Shown in pieces: positions 1-9,040 of a stretch of DNA of 17,778 nucleotides (positions are counted from its first letter, which is position 1; every line of letters begins with the position of its first letter). Under the pieces are notes generated by a model. That model was not told the DNA's origin and searched no databases. It worked only from the letters and a program-made list of their open reading frames with translations. The DNA comes from Usnea hakonensis (taxonomy: Eukaryota > Ascomycota > Lecanoromycetes > Lecanorales > Parmeliaceae). The stretch is taken from assembly GCA_013423325.1 (NCBI GenBank), contig BLJB01000324.1, forward strand, positions 10,718 through 28,495, in the 5' to 3' direction. Both the position numbers and the translations under genes were made by a program.

Positions 1-334
1 ATACGTACCCTGATGCTTCTTACTTCCCCGCACGATCGTGTACTTCTCAGAACCCAACCACTTTCTGAGATGCAGAGCATTGGCTGTCTGTTCTCAGCGC
101 TTCATTTAACGTGGTACTTCGGCGAGGCCGTGAAGCATACAGCTCGAACCGCCGTTGAATCATTTGATTACGTGGGCTCGAGTCGGCATGCAAATCCCAT
201 CTCGACCGATCTCTCCGAACATCTCACCAACTTTTTGAAACTCGGCACGCAGTACGACCTTCCCGAAATACCTGGACATCCTATATCGTTTCTGTTATCC
301 TTGTCGACGCTTACCCGCGGGGAATGCATTATAA

Positions 335-718
335 GTCGACCGCCAGTCTCTGAATCGTGGTGCTGACTTAGAAAGTGTTCGATCCCGAACTCGTCTACGA
401 TCAGATCTACAAACCACTTTGCGTTCAGTCCCTCGTCGTCTCGTCGAAGAAGCAATCACTGGTGCCACGCCGAAATCAGGCCATCCGGGACAGCCTCGGG
501 GATCAGTTCTCTGTGATGCAGATCTCTGGGGAAACCGCAGACTCCATCCATCGCAGCAACTTCGGCAGTATCAATATGGCCGCTCGTCCATTACTGGATA
601 CGTACCCAACCCCGCCTATCCCTCTGCCTCTACTTCTAAAAACCTCGTCATCCCCCTACCGGAACCCGTAGGAGCACCTCAAACAGTCAATCCGGCTGCA
701 TTTCAAATCGGTTTTTGA
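335..718 (+). CDS. possible C-terminal exon of a gene entering from the left edge (unrecognised)
   Basis: A reading frame stays open from just after a TAA at 332-334 to a TGA at 716-718, with no good initiating ATG, so if real it is the last exon of a gene that starts to the left or upstream of an unseen intron. The predicted tail is rich in Pro, Ser, Gln and Tyr and ends in AAFQIGF. No family motif was recognised. Overlapping frames on both strands (13-366 plus, 168-455 minus) are almost as long, so strand and frame are uncertain. AT-richer sequence follows the stop, as expected of a 3' flank. Confidence 0.2.
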   Translation, partial: VDRQSLNRGADLESVRSRTRLRSDLQTTLRSVPRRLVEEAITGATPKSGHPGQPRGSVLCDADLWGNRRLHPSQQLRQYQYGRSSITGYVPNPAYPSASTSKNLVIPLPEPVGAPQTVNPAAFQIGF

Positions 719-1104
719 TCCGCATAATCCGCATTACTTGTATTAGTTAGTATATGATGTAGTGCGTCCGTGTGATCGCAGAAAATGCTGAGGACAGCGA
801 CCCCGGCCGGATGAAACAGGGACGCAAGACTTATCGCAGAAAGAAACTTGTGGGGTAAGGTGCAACTATGGAGGATTTGGATTTAAGGGGGGGGCAAAAG
901 GCGAGGCAAAAGGCGCTGCCTGTAGGTCTCTGGCGAGGGTTTTCGACGAGGCGGAGATTGGCTTGCGGCGCAGAGGCTGAATCTCGGATAGGTTGATTGA
1001 AGAGGAAGGAGGGAAGACTGCGAGGAATGATATGGTCGGCGTGCTTGGGGCTGGGGGTATACTTCTGTAATGGTGACGAATGATGCTGCGGTTATTAACG
1101 CCTT
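719..1104. other. non-genic stretch with a G-run
   Basis: No convincing reading frame. It holds a run of eight G at about 888-895, directly followed by a short direct duplication of GGCAAAAGGCG (about 893-916). The rest is purine-rich on the plus strand. Nothing else was identified. Confidence 0.4.
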
Positions 1105-1270
1105 ATCTTATACAATCTATCCCAGAGATCCCCCGTCCCATAGGACGATACCAGTAAAATCCCATACCAACCCACAGTGGGATGGGAGTCAAAGGCCTCA
1201 TACCATCCCATCACATCCCATCCCATGGTATGGCAAAAATCTCAATATCCCACACCATCCCATATTTTTC
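1105..1270. repeat. CCCAT-rich low-complexity patch with small inverted repeats
   Basis: About eight occurrences of TCCCA/ATCCCAT lie within 165 bp, densest at 1199-1232. Two small inverted repeats are embedded: CCCACAGTGGG at 1171-1181, and CATACCAT (1199-1206) facing ATGGTATG (1225-1232). It could be a decayed microsatellite or a remnant of a short non-autonomous element. No flanking target duplication was found. Confidence 0.4.
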
Positions 1271-2002
1271 CGACCATAATCCTGCCAATGCCCGTAGGTA
1301 CATGTTTTCGGCTTCTTTCAGCCTCCTCATCTGACGCTTTGGCAACTAAGACGTGCATTCCAGAGGGGCCGTGACTTCCTTCATCGCGGCGCTCACCCGG
1401 CGCCCCTTGTTGAAAGTTTACATCCTGTGGCTCACTTGGGGGCCCTGGCTGGCTATCTGCCCCGGTGCCGCGCGGTAGATCGTTTGTTTTCCCTCTGTTC
1501 TTATCATTCTTTCCGTCTCGCCAGTCGCGCCACTTTCGCATTGCCCGGGGATTCTTTGAGAGGACGTAGCCAACCAATGGTGACAAAAGTGGCCTTGCGA
1601 TGGATGTTTCCCAGCCCAGCGTGATGACACTAGTAAGGAGGGGGGAGGGTGTTCTCAGCACGGATAAAACGTCCTAGGATGGCAGAATATTGCAAGCTGA
1701 ACAACCATCAGAACTATAAAACAAAAGAGTTCTACAGGACGAAAAGACCGCAGCCGTGTCTCCCTCTCTTGAGATAAATAATAGACATGATGTCGCTGTT
1801 TATTGCCCTGATGCGTTATTCTGGGCCTCAGCAGAATACAGCTCCTATCCATTCGTTAGGTATATTAGATTATGTTATAGAGCTGCATGTAGGGTGGGAT
1901 GGCGTTTGTTAGTGCATAGAGTGAACGAACGAGGGAGGGGTCGGACAGATTAAGGTGAAAACTAACGAATCCCTCGAATTTCTTGTTATTGTACTTAGTT
2001 GT
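1271..2002. other. no confident gene; one long minus-strand frame
   Basis: The longest frame is on the minus strand (1661 down to 1242). It lacks an ATG start and encodes a short hydrophobic stretch followed by a hydrophilic Arg/Lys/Asp/Gly-rich tail; a last exon preceded by an acceptor near TTACTAG is conceivable. No family was recognised and the other frames are equally unimpressive. The right end abuts the solo LTR; 1998-2002 (GTTGT) is its target-site duplication. Confidence 0.25.
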
Positions 2003-2324
2003 TGTTGGATTATGAAGAGCAAATTTGGTAGGAAACAATTGTTTACTATGTATGATAGCTTAGGGCTAGGGCTAATCCTCGGCGCTATTCCTAATTGGGA
2101 AGGTTCAGGTTCAAAAATGACTGAAGTAAATGCATAAAGGAAAATCTACACAGGTGGGTGTAGGCCAGTTATGTAGGCCTCACGAGAGGCTACCCCTTGC
2201 ACAAGCTTCCAATAGCATGCCAGCGCATACATTCCGTGCTCAGACCTCCGGTCCCTTCCCTAGTGCCTGGTAGCTCCATGGTGGCTGCAAGCTAATTACA
2301 CTAACCGGGGGTTGTATTCCAACA
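2003..2324. mobile_element. solo LTR of a retrotransposon (copy A)
   Basis: This is a 322-bp element that begins TGTTGGAT and ends ATTCCAACA, giving the TG...CA termini of an LTR with short inverted ends. It is bracketed by a perfect 5-bp direct repeat, GTTGT at 1998-2002 and 2325-2329, as retroviral-type integrases leave. A second copy of identical length lies at 9737-10058; by eye about 25 of 322 positions differ and no gaps are needed. No gag-pol coding sequence adjoins either copy and each has its own duplication, so each is a solo LTR left by recombination between the two LTRs of a full element. The TGTTGGA/TCCAACA ends resemble Ty1/Copia LTRs, but superfamily cannot be fixed without the internal region. 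Confidence 0.85.
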
Positions 2325-2687
2325 GTTGTTGTAGTAGCCCTAGGCGGCAATTTTTTCTTTTTTTTCGGATTGGCGGTTCCTAAGGTGTATCATATATATA
2401 TATAAAATATATCAAAGGTCTTTTTTTCGTGTCATAGCAGTCACTAATCCCTCTTATCATTTGCTATTGTATAATATATAAGTAATAAAGACTAGGATTT
2501 GATCTTGGTAGGGCAGCCAGATGACAAACGTCTGGCACCAATCAAATAATGACAACTCAAATGATGACAAGATTACTGAACTCGAGCGCATCTCGGGACT
2601 TGGAATCTTCCATCATTACCTTGTGTATGATTCAAGAATGCTCATAATTGAAGAACGTATCCTCTATCTATCAAAATCTCGGATCAT
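2325..2687 (+). promoter_or_regulatory. AT-rich 5' flank of the HET gene
   Basis: About 360 bp separate solo LTR copy A from the HET start codon. The stretch contains a T-rich run (about 2350-2366), an alternating AT run (about 2390-2412) and a TATA-like ATATATAAG near 2473-2481, about 200 bp before the ATG. An imperfect hairpin, CCAGATG facing CGTCTGG, lies at about 2517-2535. Promoter function is inferred only from position and composition. Confidence 0.3.
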
Positions 2688-4686
2688 ATGGTAATGACGC
2701 CTTTCAATTGGCAACAAAGCCTCAACGATTGCACCTCTAGCATTTTCCAGCAGTCACAGGACCCGGGAGCGACTTCATCAGCCTCGTTGGAAAATCATGA
2801 CGCGACTTCCTACAATTACGATAAACTCCCAACAAATAGTCATATTCGGGTCGCTGAGATTCTTCCTGGGTCTACTGCTGAGCCTGTTGTATGTCGACTT
2901 CATTCACAAAGCCTCGAGCGCGGTATGCCATATGAAGCCTTGTCCTACGTATGGGGTGATACATCCTGCAAGACTACTCTCATTTGCCAGGACCAGATTG
3001 TACACATTACCCGCAGCCTCCATGAAGTGCTATTACGACTGCGCCCAGGACCTGGTTCGGCTTCAAGGTTCCTTTGGGTTGATGCCTTGTGCATTAACCA
3101 AGAAGATATAGCGGAGCGATGCCAACAAGTCAGGATCATGAAGCAAGTATATACTAACTCAAGCCGGGTCATGATATGGCTAGGGTCAGACCTTAGTGGG
3201 GATGCAAAAGCAGCTTTCGTGTTGGCGGAGCAAATTGCCAAAGCATGTTGCCAAGTCCTTCAAGTTGACATCAACGTCACGAATGAGGTCAACATTCGGG
3301 AGATGCTTGACCGAACAGGGTCGAAGGTGGAGCCGCTCGTCTCATTTGATGCTGGGTCTTGGAAAGCCTTGCAAAAATTATTCGCGCGAGCATGGTTCCA
3401 ACGGGTCTGGGTGATCCAAGAGGCTCATGCAGCCAGAACTGGTGAAGCACGGGCACTCTTGGGGGACTTGGAGATCGACTTTGACATCATCTCTGTCGCG
3501 GCGTGTTGGATCGACTGGTTGGATGCCAACAGAGGCCAGATTACACCCACGAATGTGATTGTCTCGCAAGGAATTTACAATACTGTTCAAGGTGTAAGCA
3601 ATGCTGTCATAATGCGCGGTAGCTACATCGACACCATTCCATTTCAGAGACTTATTCACCAGGCACGGATTTTTAAATCTACGGATCCAAGGGACAAGGT
3701 ATACGCGTTACTTGGATTTTCTGGCTCTCAAGGAGTGGCTTCAATGATTGTGCCGAGCTATGCAAAGTCTGTAGTGGAGGTCTACACGGATGTCGCGAAG
3801 GCACTGCTTCAGCTACCAAGGGGGATAAACCTCCTCTCTTTCGTGAGTCACGGTGGTCCTCTGCATACCGATCGACTATCTTGGGTGCCGCTGTTAGTCG
3901 CCGCCCTTTTTCATCTATTTGAAATTGGCTGATTAGAAATACAGCTTCCCTGTTGAGCAGGAAGACTACGTACTGACTTGGATTCCATATTTCAACGCTT
4001 GCGGTATCTTCAATCACCCACTGCCGACCATCACCGAAGAGAAATTGCATACAAGAGGCCTCCATTTCGATACAGTATCCTCCACAGAGGAGCCGCTCCG
4101 ATTTACGTCTCGCTCCAATCTCACACTCGATGAGCATAAAGCCTTAATTTCGATTCTGCAAACGGCGTCCAAAGTCTCCCAAACGGATAAACCCTACCCG
4201 ACCGGTGAGCCATTTGCAGCCGCCTTGAGCATGGTCCTAACTGCCGGTCTCCGTTCAGCCAACTATCGCGACCTGTCAGTAGAACAGCACTTTGCCGATT
4301 TCACCGCCTTCGCCGCATCATCCGTCTTTGGGAACCACCAACACCAAGGTAACGATCCAGGACCCCACAACAACCTTACCAACCACGGCGATCCCCACCG
4401 CTATCACAACGCTCTCGTCCGCGTCTCCCACCGTCGCCGGCTCTACCGCACATCAAAGGAGTATATGGGTACCGGGCCCGAAGCGGTACAAACGGGAGAT
4501 CAGATCTGGATCCTGTGCGGTGCCGACGCACCGTTTTTGCTAAGACCTGTGGCTGGCGAGATGGGGTCGGTGTATCAGCTCTTGGGGGAGAGCTATGTGC
4601 ATGGCGTGATGTTTGGGGAAGCTTTGAAGGAGGCAAAGGATGCGAACGGGACTGGCTTGACGATGCGGGAGATCTGCCTTGTGTAA
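2688..4686 (+). CDS. HET-domain (heterokaryon incompatibility) protein, intact, one intron
   Basis: Two exons, 2688-3892 and 3945-4686, encode 648 residues. The 52-nt intron starts GTTAGT, carries CTGAT as branch site and ends ACAG; without it the frame stops at 3930-3932, with it the HET homology runs through. HET-family hallmarks appear in order: YEALSYVWGD (82-91), LWVDALCINQ (129-138), a QVRIMKQVY helix (147-155), MIWLG (162-166), FQRVWVIQE (237-245) and TDPRDKVYALLG (332-343). The usual HET C-terminal block is also present: RRLYRTSKEYMG (565-576), GDQIWILCG (586-594) and GESYVHGVMFGEAL (616-629). HET proteins trigger programmed cell death on recognition of non-self in fused fungal cells; partner and allele are unknown here. 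Length and motif order are normal and no key block is missing. A second ATG lies two codons downstream of the chosen start. Solo LTR copy A ends 363 bp upstream and a minisatellite begins about 80 bp after the stop. The family call is firm; specificity cannot be read. Confidence 0.92.
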
Positions 4687-4768
4687 CTTATGATCATCAG
4701 GTCATACTTATCGCTTTGATAGGCATCTCGGAGCGGATTTCGAAAGAAAGAAAAACTGCGTGCCCAAG

Positions 4769-5207
4769 CGTGAGTCTCAGGGCTATCATTGAGTCTTATT
4801 GAGTCATTTTCCTACTATTGAGTGCTGCGCATCCTTCTCCGACAGCCATTTAGCTATCATTGAGTCTCATTAAGTCATTTGTCTATCATCGAGTCTCATG
4901 GCCATCATTGAGTGTTGCGTAGTCTTCTCCTAGACCTCCTAAGCCATTATTGAGTCTCATTGAGTCTCATTGAGTGTTGCGCAGTCTTCTTCTAGGCCTT
5001 TAAGGCTATCATTGAGTCTCATTGCTACTATTATTGAGTATTGCGCAGTCTTCTCCAGGGCCTCCTAGGCTTCCTAGGCTATCATCGAGTCTCTTTTTCT
5101 ATCACTGAGTCTCATTTGTCTATCATTGAGGCATATGGCTATCCTTGAGTGATGCGCATGGTTCTCCGAGAGTTATTCGGCTACTATTGAGTCTCATGGC
5201 TAGCATG
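4769..5207. repeat. degenerate GAGTCTCATT minisatellite with higher-order units
   Basis: A short motif, ATTGAGTCTCAT and variants, recurs more than fifteen times across about 440 bp. It is organised in a larger unit in which the motif is followed by G-T-G-T-T-GCGCAGTCTTCTCC and an AGGCCT-rich linker. Five copies of that marker start at about 4822, 4912, 4974, 5038 and 5149, giving spacings of about 90, 62, 64 and 111 bp, so units vary in length through gain and loss of the short motif. It starts about 80 bp after the HET stop codon and may lie in its 3' untranslated region or just beyond. No open frame runs through it. Confidence 0.85.
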
Positions 5208-5568
5208 AAGCGCTATCAGGAGAATGTAGCGGAGATAGACGCCCAGATTGTTGTAGAGATCTCCATCATCTCCATAATTAAATATTAACGTTATGAATTT
5301 AATTCATAGGCATATACTTAGTAATATATAATATTATATATTTATTGATTGATTGATTGATTGATTGTTTTATACGCCTATGCTAGCTACTTGATGTAAG
5401 CTGAGAAGGAAGGAACTGCAAGGCGAGATGCCTTGCCGGAGGGAGGTTCAGAAGGGAGCGTATTGGGGTTGACAAAGCAATAGCTATAAGGTCATGGCAG
5501 ATCGGTTCGGATACAAAGAGACAACTTGCTCAGATTAGCTGAAAGCTGCATCGATCACTGCAAGATAT
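5208..5568. other. AT-rich spacer after the minisatellite
   Basis: A 28-codon ATG frame starting near 5212 and ending at an AT-rich block is too short to call. The stretch is otherwise non-coding in appearance, includes a very AT-rich segment (about 5270-5345) and a GATT microsatellite listed separately. Confidence 0.4.
5344..5367. repeat. ATTG microsatellite
   Basis: Six perfect tandem copies of ATTG at the right edge of an AT-rich block. A likely length-variable site. Confidence 0.9.
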
Positions 5569-5955
5569 TGGATGAATGACACCGGTCCAATCCCTCTACG
5601 CTCCTCCACCGCCAATCACCCACCAAGCAAATACTGGCGCTCCACCACATCAGCCTACGGCGACCCTCGCTATCTCTGCCCAGGCTCCCACGCAGATAAC
5701 ATGGCCGCCCTTTTCCACTCTTGAACACCGGTAAGCCTTCACCTAGCAGTCAGAGCTCCTATTACAACGTCCTCAATCCAAATCAGGCCGATAAAGCCTT
5801 GACCGTAGCGCATATAGTGGAGGGGGCAACCATATGGGAGGGCCCGAAAATCCGAAGTGCTTTACGCCGCAACCCCCAAATCTATCATCTTAATGATGCA
5901 AAGTTATTGGATCATGTATGGAGTGTGTCCGTTACTTCTGATCACTTGACCTGGA
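5569..5955 (+). pseudogene. type-B carboxylesterase/lipase, broken C-terminal fragment
   Basis: Three consecutive blocks of fungal carboxylesterase C-terminal sequence can be read, each in a different frame. First, from 5569, a WRSTTSAYGDPRYLCPGS block that matches the 'AYGD-RYxCPG' region of these alpha/beta hydrolases, closed by TGA at 5722-5724. Second, from about 5721, YYNVLNPNQ followed by VAHIVEGATIWEG, equivalent to the usual 'YNVLDP...GVPHxVExxAIWG' stretch around the catalytic His region. Third, around 5885-5915, IILMMQSYW, equivalent to 'IVPxxQxYW'. At least two frameshifts are therefore present, and the N-terminal catalytic part (GxSxG serine) is absent. In intact relatives the enzyme would hydrolyse carboxylic esters and often be secreted. 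This copy cannot make it. The family call rests on motif memory and spacing. Confidence 0.55.
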
Positions 5956-6041
5956 GAGTCCGTATTGCTTCATCCGCTCCTGCGGTCTCAACATTTATCC
6001 CGGTCGATGTAGTACTCCTTTTTGGTTCCCTCTTCCTTTGA

Positions 6042-6476
6042 TACACCTTTATCAGTTCTAGAGTAACCTTGAAACTATTACTATTTGTATATTTGATGGA
6101 GAGTGGAGGGCTAAAGGGCAGTTGACTTGTAATCGAATGACAAGAGAGTGAAGAATAGAGAATAGTAGTGGGTCGTAGGAGGGTAGGAGGCTAGTAGGTG
6201 GAGAGTGGATGGTGGATGGTAGAGAGTTGCAGGTCGTGGGTGGAACGTCGTAGCTTGGGGTAGATTTGTAATTGGAATCTAGAAGTAGAATAGGTTATAT
6301 GAAGCTGGTATAGAATGACTGCCGTACGCATCGCAAAGATCGATCCGGAAGTGTTCCATAAGTTCAGTGTTTCACGACGTCCTTGACACCAGCAAACAAA
6401 AACCGACGTATTTCTGGAGCAACGCTCCCTCAGCAACATCCACCGCAATGTCCTTATCTCTGTGTTTTTATGAGAA
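6042..6476. other. no gene recognised; G/A-rich strand asymmetry
   Basis: The plus strand from about 6095 to 6240 is strongly purine-rich with short imperfect repeats of GTGGATG, GTAGGAG and AGAGAATAG. The long minus-strand frame across it (6448-6191) is probably a by-product of this composition. Confidence 0.35.
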
Positions 6477-7057
6477 CTAAAGTATTACAAAGGGTTCATG
6501 TTCCTCACGACCAACTTGGTCAACCAGATTGACGACGCCATCGCGTAGATTCCGGTGTCGGTGCTTGCGTCGAAGGTGAGAGACATCAGTACTCGGAAGA
6601 TCCGACATCCGTCGACCTCGCAGAAAAGGCTTTGCTTTAGTACAGGACTGCACAAAAACATATCAGTCAAGGTCTTCTCGCGAGCTTTCGTTCTGATTTG
6701 GGGGCTGACATAGTCAGATTCCCTAAGAGTATGGTATGCAGTGACAGCTTCACTCTGGCCCTTCCATATGGACAGTCTTACACCTCCTTGATCAAGCGTC
6801 AGGCCAGCCGTCTGCCCGGTACATCGGATTATCTGTTGACGGTCATGAAGAAGTTCTGGGGTGGCGATATAAAGCTCCGTTCGAGTAGCCGGTGCGGTAA
6901 TGTTGGGCTTAATTTGGACCACAGTGCCCTTTTGGACGAAGCTGTCACTGATTTTCTGTATCTTGACCGGGACGCCGTGTCGATCACAGAGAGTGTGAAA
7001 CTTGCGAAAGATTTGGTATGGATCGATAGTATTCGTAACTAGACGGACTATTAAGGA
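6477..7057 (-). CDS. unrecognised protein, partial, probable two-exon minus-strand reading frame
   Basis: A frame is open on the minus strand from a possible acceptor (GAATTAG, ending 7058) down to 6782. It reads as well-mixed coding sequence, with GVPVKIQKISDSF, ARTEL-like TRTELYIATP and HDRQQII as its most regular parts. At 6781 a good donor (GTAAGA) occurs, and at 6648 an acceptor (TGCAG) preceded by a CTGAT branch site. Removing these 134 nt joins codon to codon and extends the protein to a TAG at 6477-6479, ending EEHEPFVIL. Reading through without splicing gives a different tail ending at 6485. No ATG start or upstream exon was identified, so this may be the 3' part of a decayed gene. 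No domain was recognised; function is unknown. It lies tail-on to the NLR relic on the same strand and is not obviously part of it. Confidence 0.35.
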
Positions 7058-7215
7058 CTAATTCATTGTGAAATGTCAATTACCAGAGTGACCAGCCAAA
7101 ATGTGGAGCTTTGGAGCATATAGCATCCATAGTGCCAGAATTCATTCTCCATTGCTCCCCAGAGGTGTGATAGGTGGTGCGATAATATCCCAATAAGTCT
7201 TCGCTGCAATGAGCG

Positions 7216-8385
7216 CTATAAGAACATATAGCTTAAGATGAGGCTGATCCCTTGACGCTGTGAAACTCTAAGAATGGAAGTGGAAAAAGTAGTGCATTGT
7301 TTCGTGCTTAGGGTGTCCCAGGACCTATCCATGTCGTGTAACTTAACCCAAGTTGCAAATGAATCGTGACGTTGGAATAACTTCAAGATGGAATCCTCCA
7401 GTCCGGGATCGTGCTTTGCCGTGGTTTGGTAGTGGCGATACCAATACATGGCCGCGAATTTGGCTAATGGAAATCCCTCGAGCAGATTCTGATCCAAGTT
7501 CGAGCTCGAAAGGCCATGCTCAAGCAAGTAAGTTAGACAGATCTGTGCAATTTCGGCATGTGCCGTAACGCTGGTTAAACTGAATATTGCAGCCTTCTGA
7601 TGCCGGATACGTTCGGATTCCAAGTATTCCTGAACAGAGAAATGAGCAATCCGAACGGTTCGTGTCAATTCTTCTTCGTGGTAAGTCTCAGTAGTGTGGT
7701 CGGTACCGAGACCGATATCGATAAAGCCTACACATATCTCGCGAATATCGTTGGAATCCTCCAACCGACGTTTACGATTCAGTCCTGTAGAGGTGTTGAT
7801 TTCGACGGCGATGCCCTCGATAATCTCTCGCACCGTTAATGGCCTTGAAGCAAAGCAAAGCAACGTCAAGATCCGCCGAGCGTCTTCGACTAAAGAATGG
7901 TCAATGTTACACAACATCCGCTCGTACGTCTCGTCTAGTGATTGAGGCAGCGAACCGAGTAGGCGGTCGAGGTGATCTTCACTGCGAGGACACGACTGCA
8001 AAGACCTAAATTGGCATTCAACCCATCGAAACCTGTAGAACGGTCAGCCGAGATTCTTTAACGCTAACACTCCGTCATCGTTATTCACTTACACGCCCTT
8101 GGCACGTTTGGCCAATGTGTCTTGAATCTTGTCACGATATGGCAACAAATTTAGAAGTCTTCAATCTGCATCAAATCGACCAGATATGAGGTCGGTGATA
8201 TCCTTGTCTATCCCTGCATTTTGCATTGTGACTTGTTGGTTGGCAGAAATGTCGAGAGAATCGCGAATATCCGGCTCGTCCCTGCTTGTGAAGAAGAGGT
8301 GCAGACCTTGTGCCAGTTGCACTCAATAATATATTGAAGGTCCTGTTGCACCTTGATGTGTCTTTCCTGTGGTTGAGAGGAGGAA
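7216..8385 (-). pseudogene. fungal NLR-like (NACHT-type STAND) protein, broken and truncated
   Basis: The minus strand encodes the stretch that follows the NACHT ATPase core in fungal NLRs. In order: LHLFFTSRDEPDIRDSL (the 'TSRPExDI' block, from 8307), DKIQDTLAKRAKGV, a 60-nt intron (8092-8033; GTAAGT donor, CTGAC branch, ACAG acceptor), then FRWVECQFRSL, LPQSLDETYERML, RILTLLCFASRPLTVREI, RIAHFSVQEYLES and FAAMYWYRHY, ending at a TAA at about 7216. A TGA at 8161-8163 interrupts the frame between DAD and RLLNLLPY, and a second in-frame TGA (8323-8325) or a one-base loss lies just upstream; an alternative frame there (QDLQYII) looks like the missing continuation. No P-loop, Walker B or N-terminal effector domain was found further upstream, and no ankyrin/WD repeats downstream. 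Intact relatives are non-self sensors that trigger cell death; this one is dead. Confidence 0.75.
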
Positions 8386-8508
8386 GAAGCAGTTAAGGGC
8401 AGAATTAGGATGGGCAGAAGCAGAAAACGGGAAAAGAAGTAGGCATGCATTTGACCCCCGAAAAAAATACTGCTCCTATTTCGACTATCGGCTACATGAA
8501 ACTTCCAA

Positions 8509-8518
8509 TATATAAATA
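8509..8518 (+). promoter_or_regulatory. TATA-like box upstream of an ATG at 8575
   Basis: TATATAAATA lies 57 bp before an ATG (8575) in a CCAATCATG context typical of fungal starts. The frame from that ATG closes after 43 codons unless spliced, so the promoter may belong to a gene that has since decayed. Position only; weak. Confidence 0.25.
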
Positions 8519-8693
8519 GTAGCAGGATGAATTAACCTAGCACTTGGAGAGAACCCTATCACTAACCCCCAATCATGTTGGTGCGAATACTTACGGTTGG
8601 TACTGATGCTACGCTTGTTCTGCTCAGAACCCTGCTCATAGTTTCGAGGGTTGGACGGCTTAGAAGGATCTTCACCAGCTTCGAACGAGGCCG

Positions 8694-9002
8694 ATGCTCG
8701 TGACCGTTTTGACTGTCCTCTTCCCCGAGCATCGTCCGAGGCATATTGGACTGTTTGCTGCCGCCGTCGCTTACTTAGCGTTGACTTGGAAATGTCTCCA
8801 GATTGAGGATCCCAGATTTGTGTAGCTCCCTGAATATGCTGAAGGGATCGTTGAGATGCACGATTATAAAAATGAATTCCATCTCGAAGATTACGCTTCG
8901 AGGGAGCAACTTCAGTCGTTTCTGATGCGCCTCCTATGTCGCAGAATCCTGCATTTTGAAGGGGTTTGCGTTATGACGGATTTGATCCTCGTGACGTCGT
9001 CT
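8694..9002 (+). pseudogene. unrecognised interrupted reading frame
   Basis: From an ATG at 8694 the frame encodes a hydrophobic start (LFPEHRPRHIGLFAAAVAYL, one likely membrane segment) and a more polar continuation with EMHDYKNEFHLEDYASREQL. It is interrupted once by TAG at 8823-8825 and ends at a TGA near 9003. The reading on both sides of the stop has the amino-acid mix of real protein, which suggests a gene with a single nonsense change, or an intron not recognised. No family was identified. It precedes the SDR relic on the same strand but in a different frame. Confidence 0.3.
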
Positions 9003-9040
9003 TGACCGGCCGTCTATCGAGTTAAATGTCATTTTGAATA

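Noticed and set aside
168..455. 95-codon minus-strand frame at the left edge
   Set aside because: Non-ATG start, no domain, and overlaps competing plus-strand frames of similar quality, so it cannot be told from chance.
4769..5207. CRISPR-like repeat array
   Set aside because: Repeats are degenerate, spacing is irregular, the linkers are themselves repeated, and the surrounding genes are fungal.
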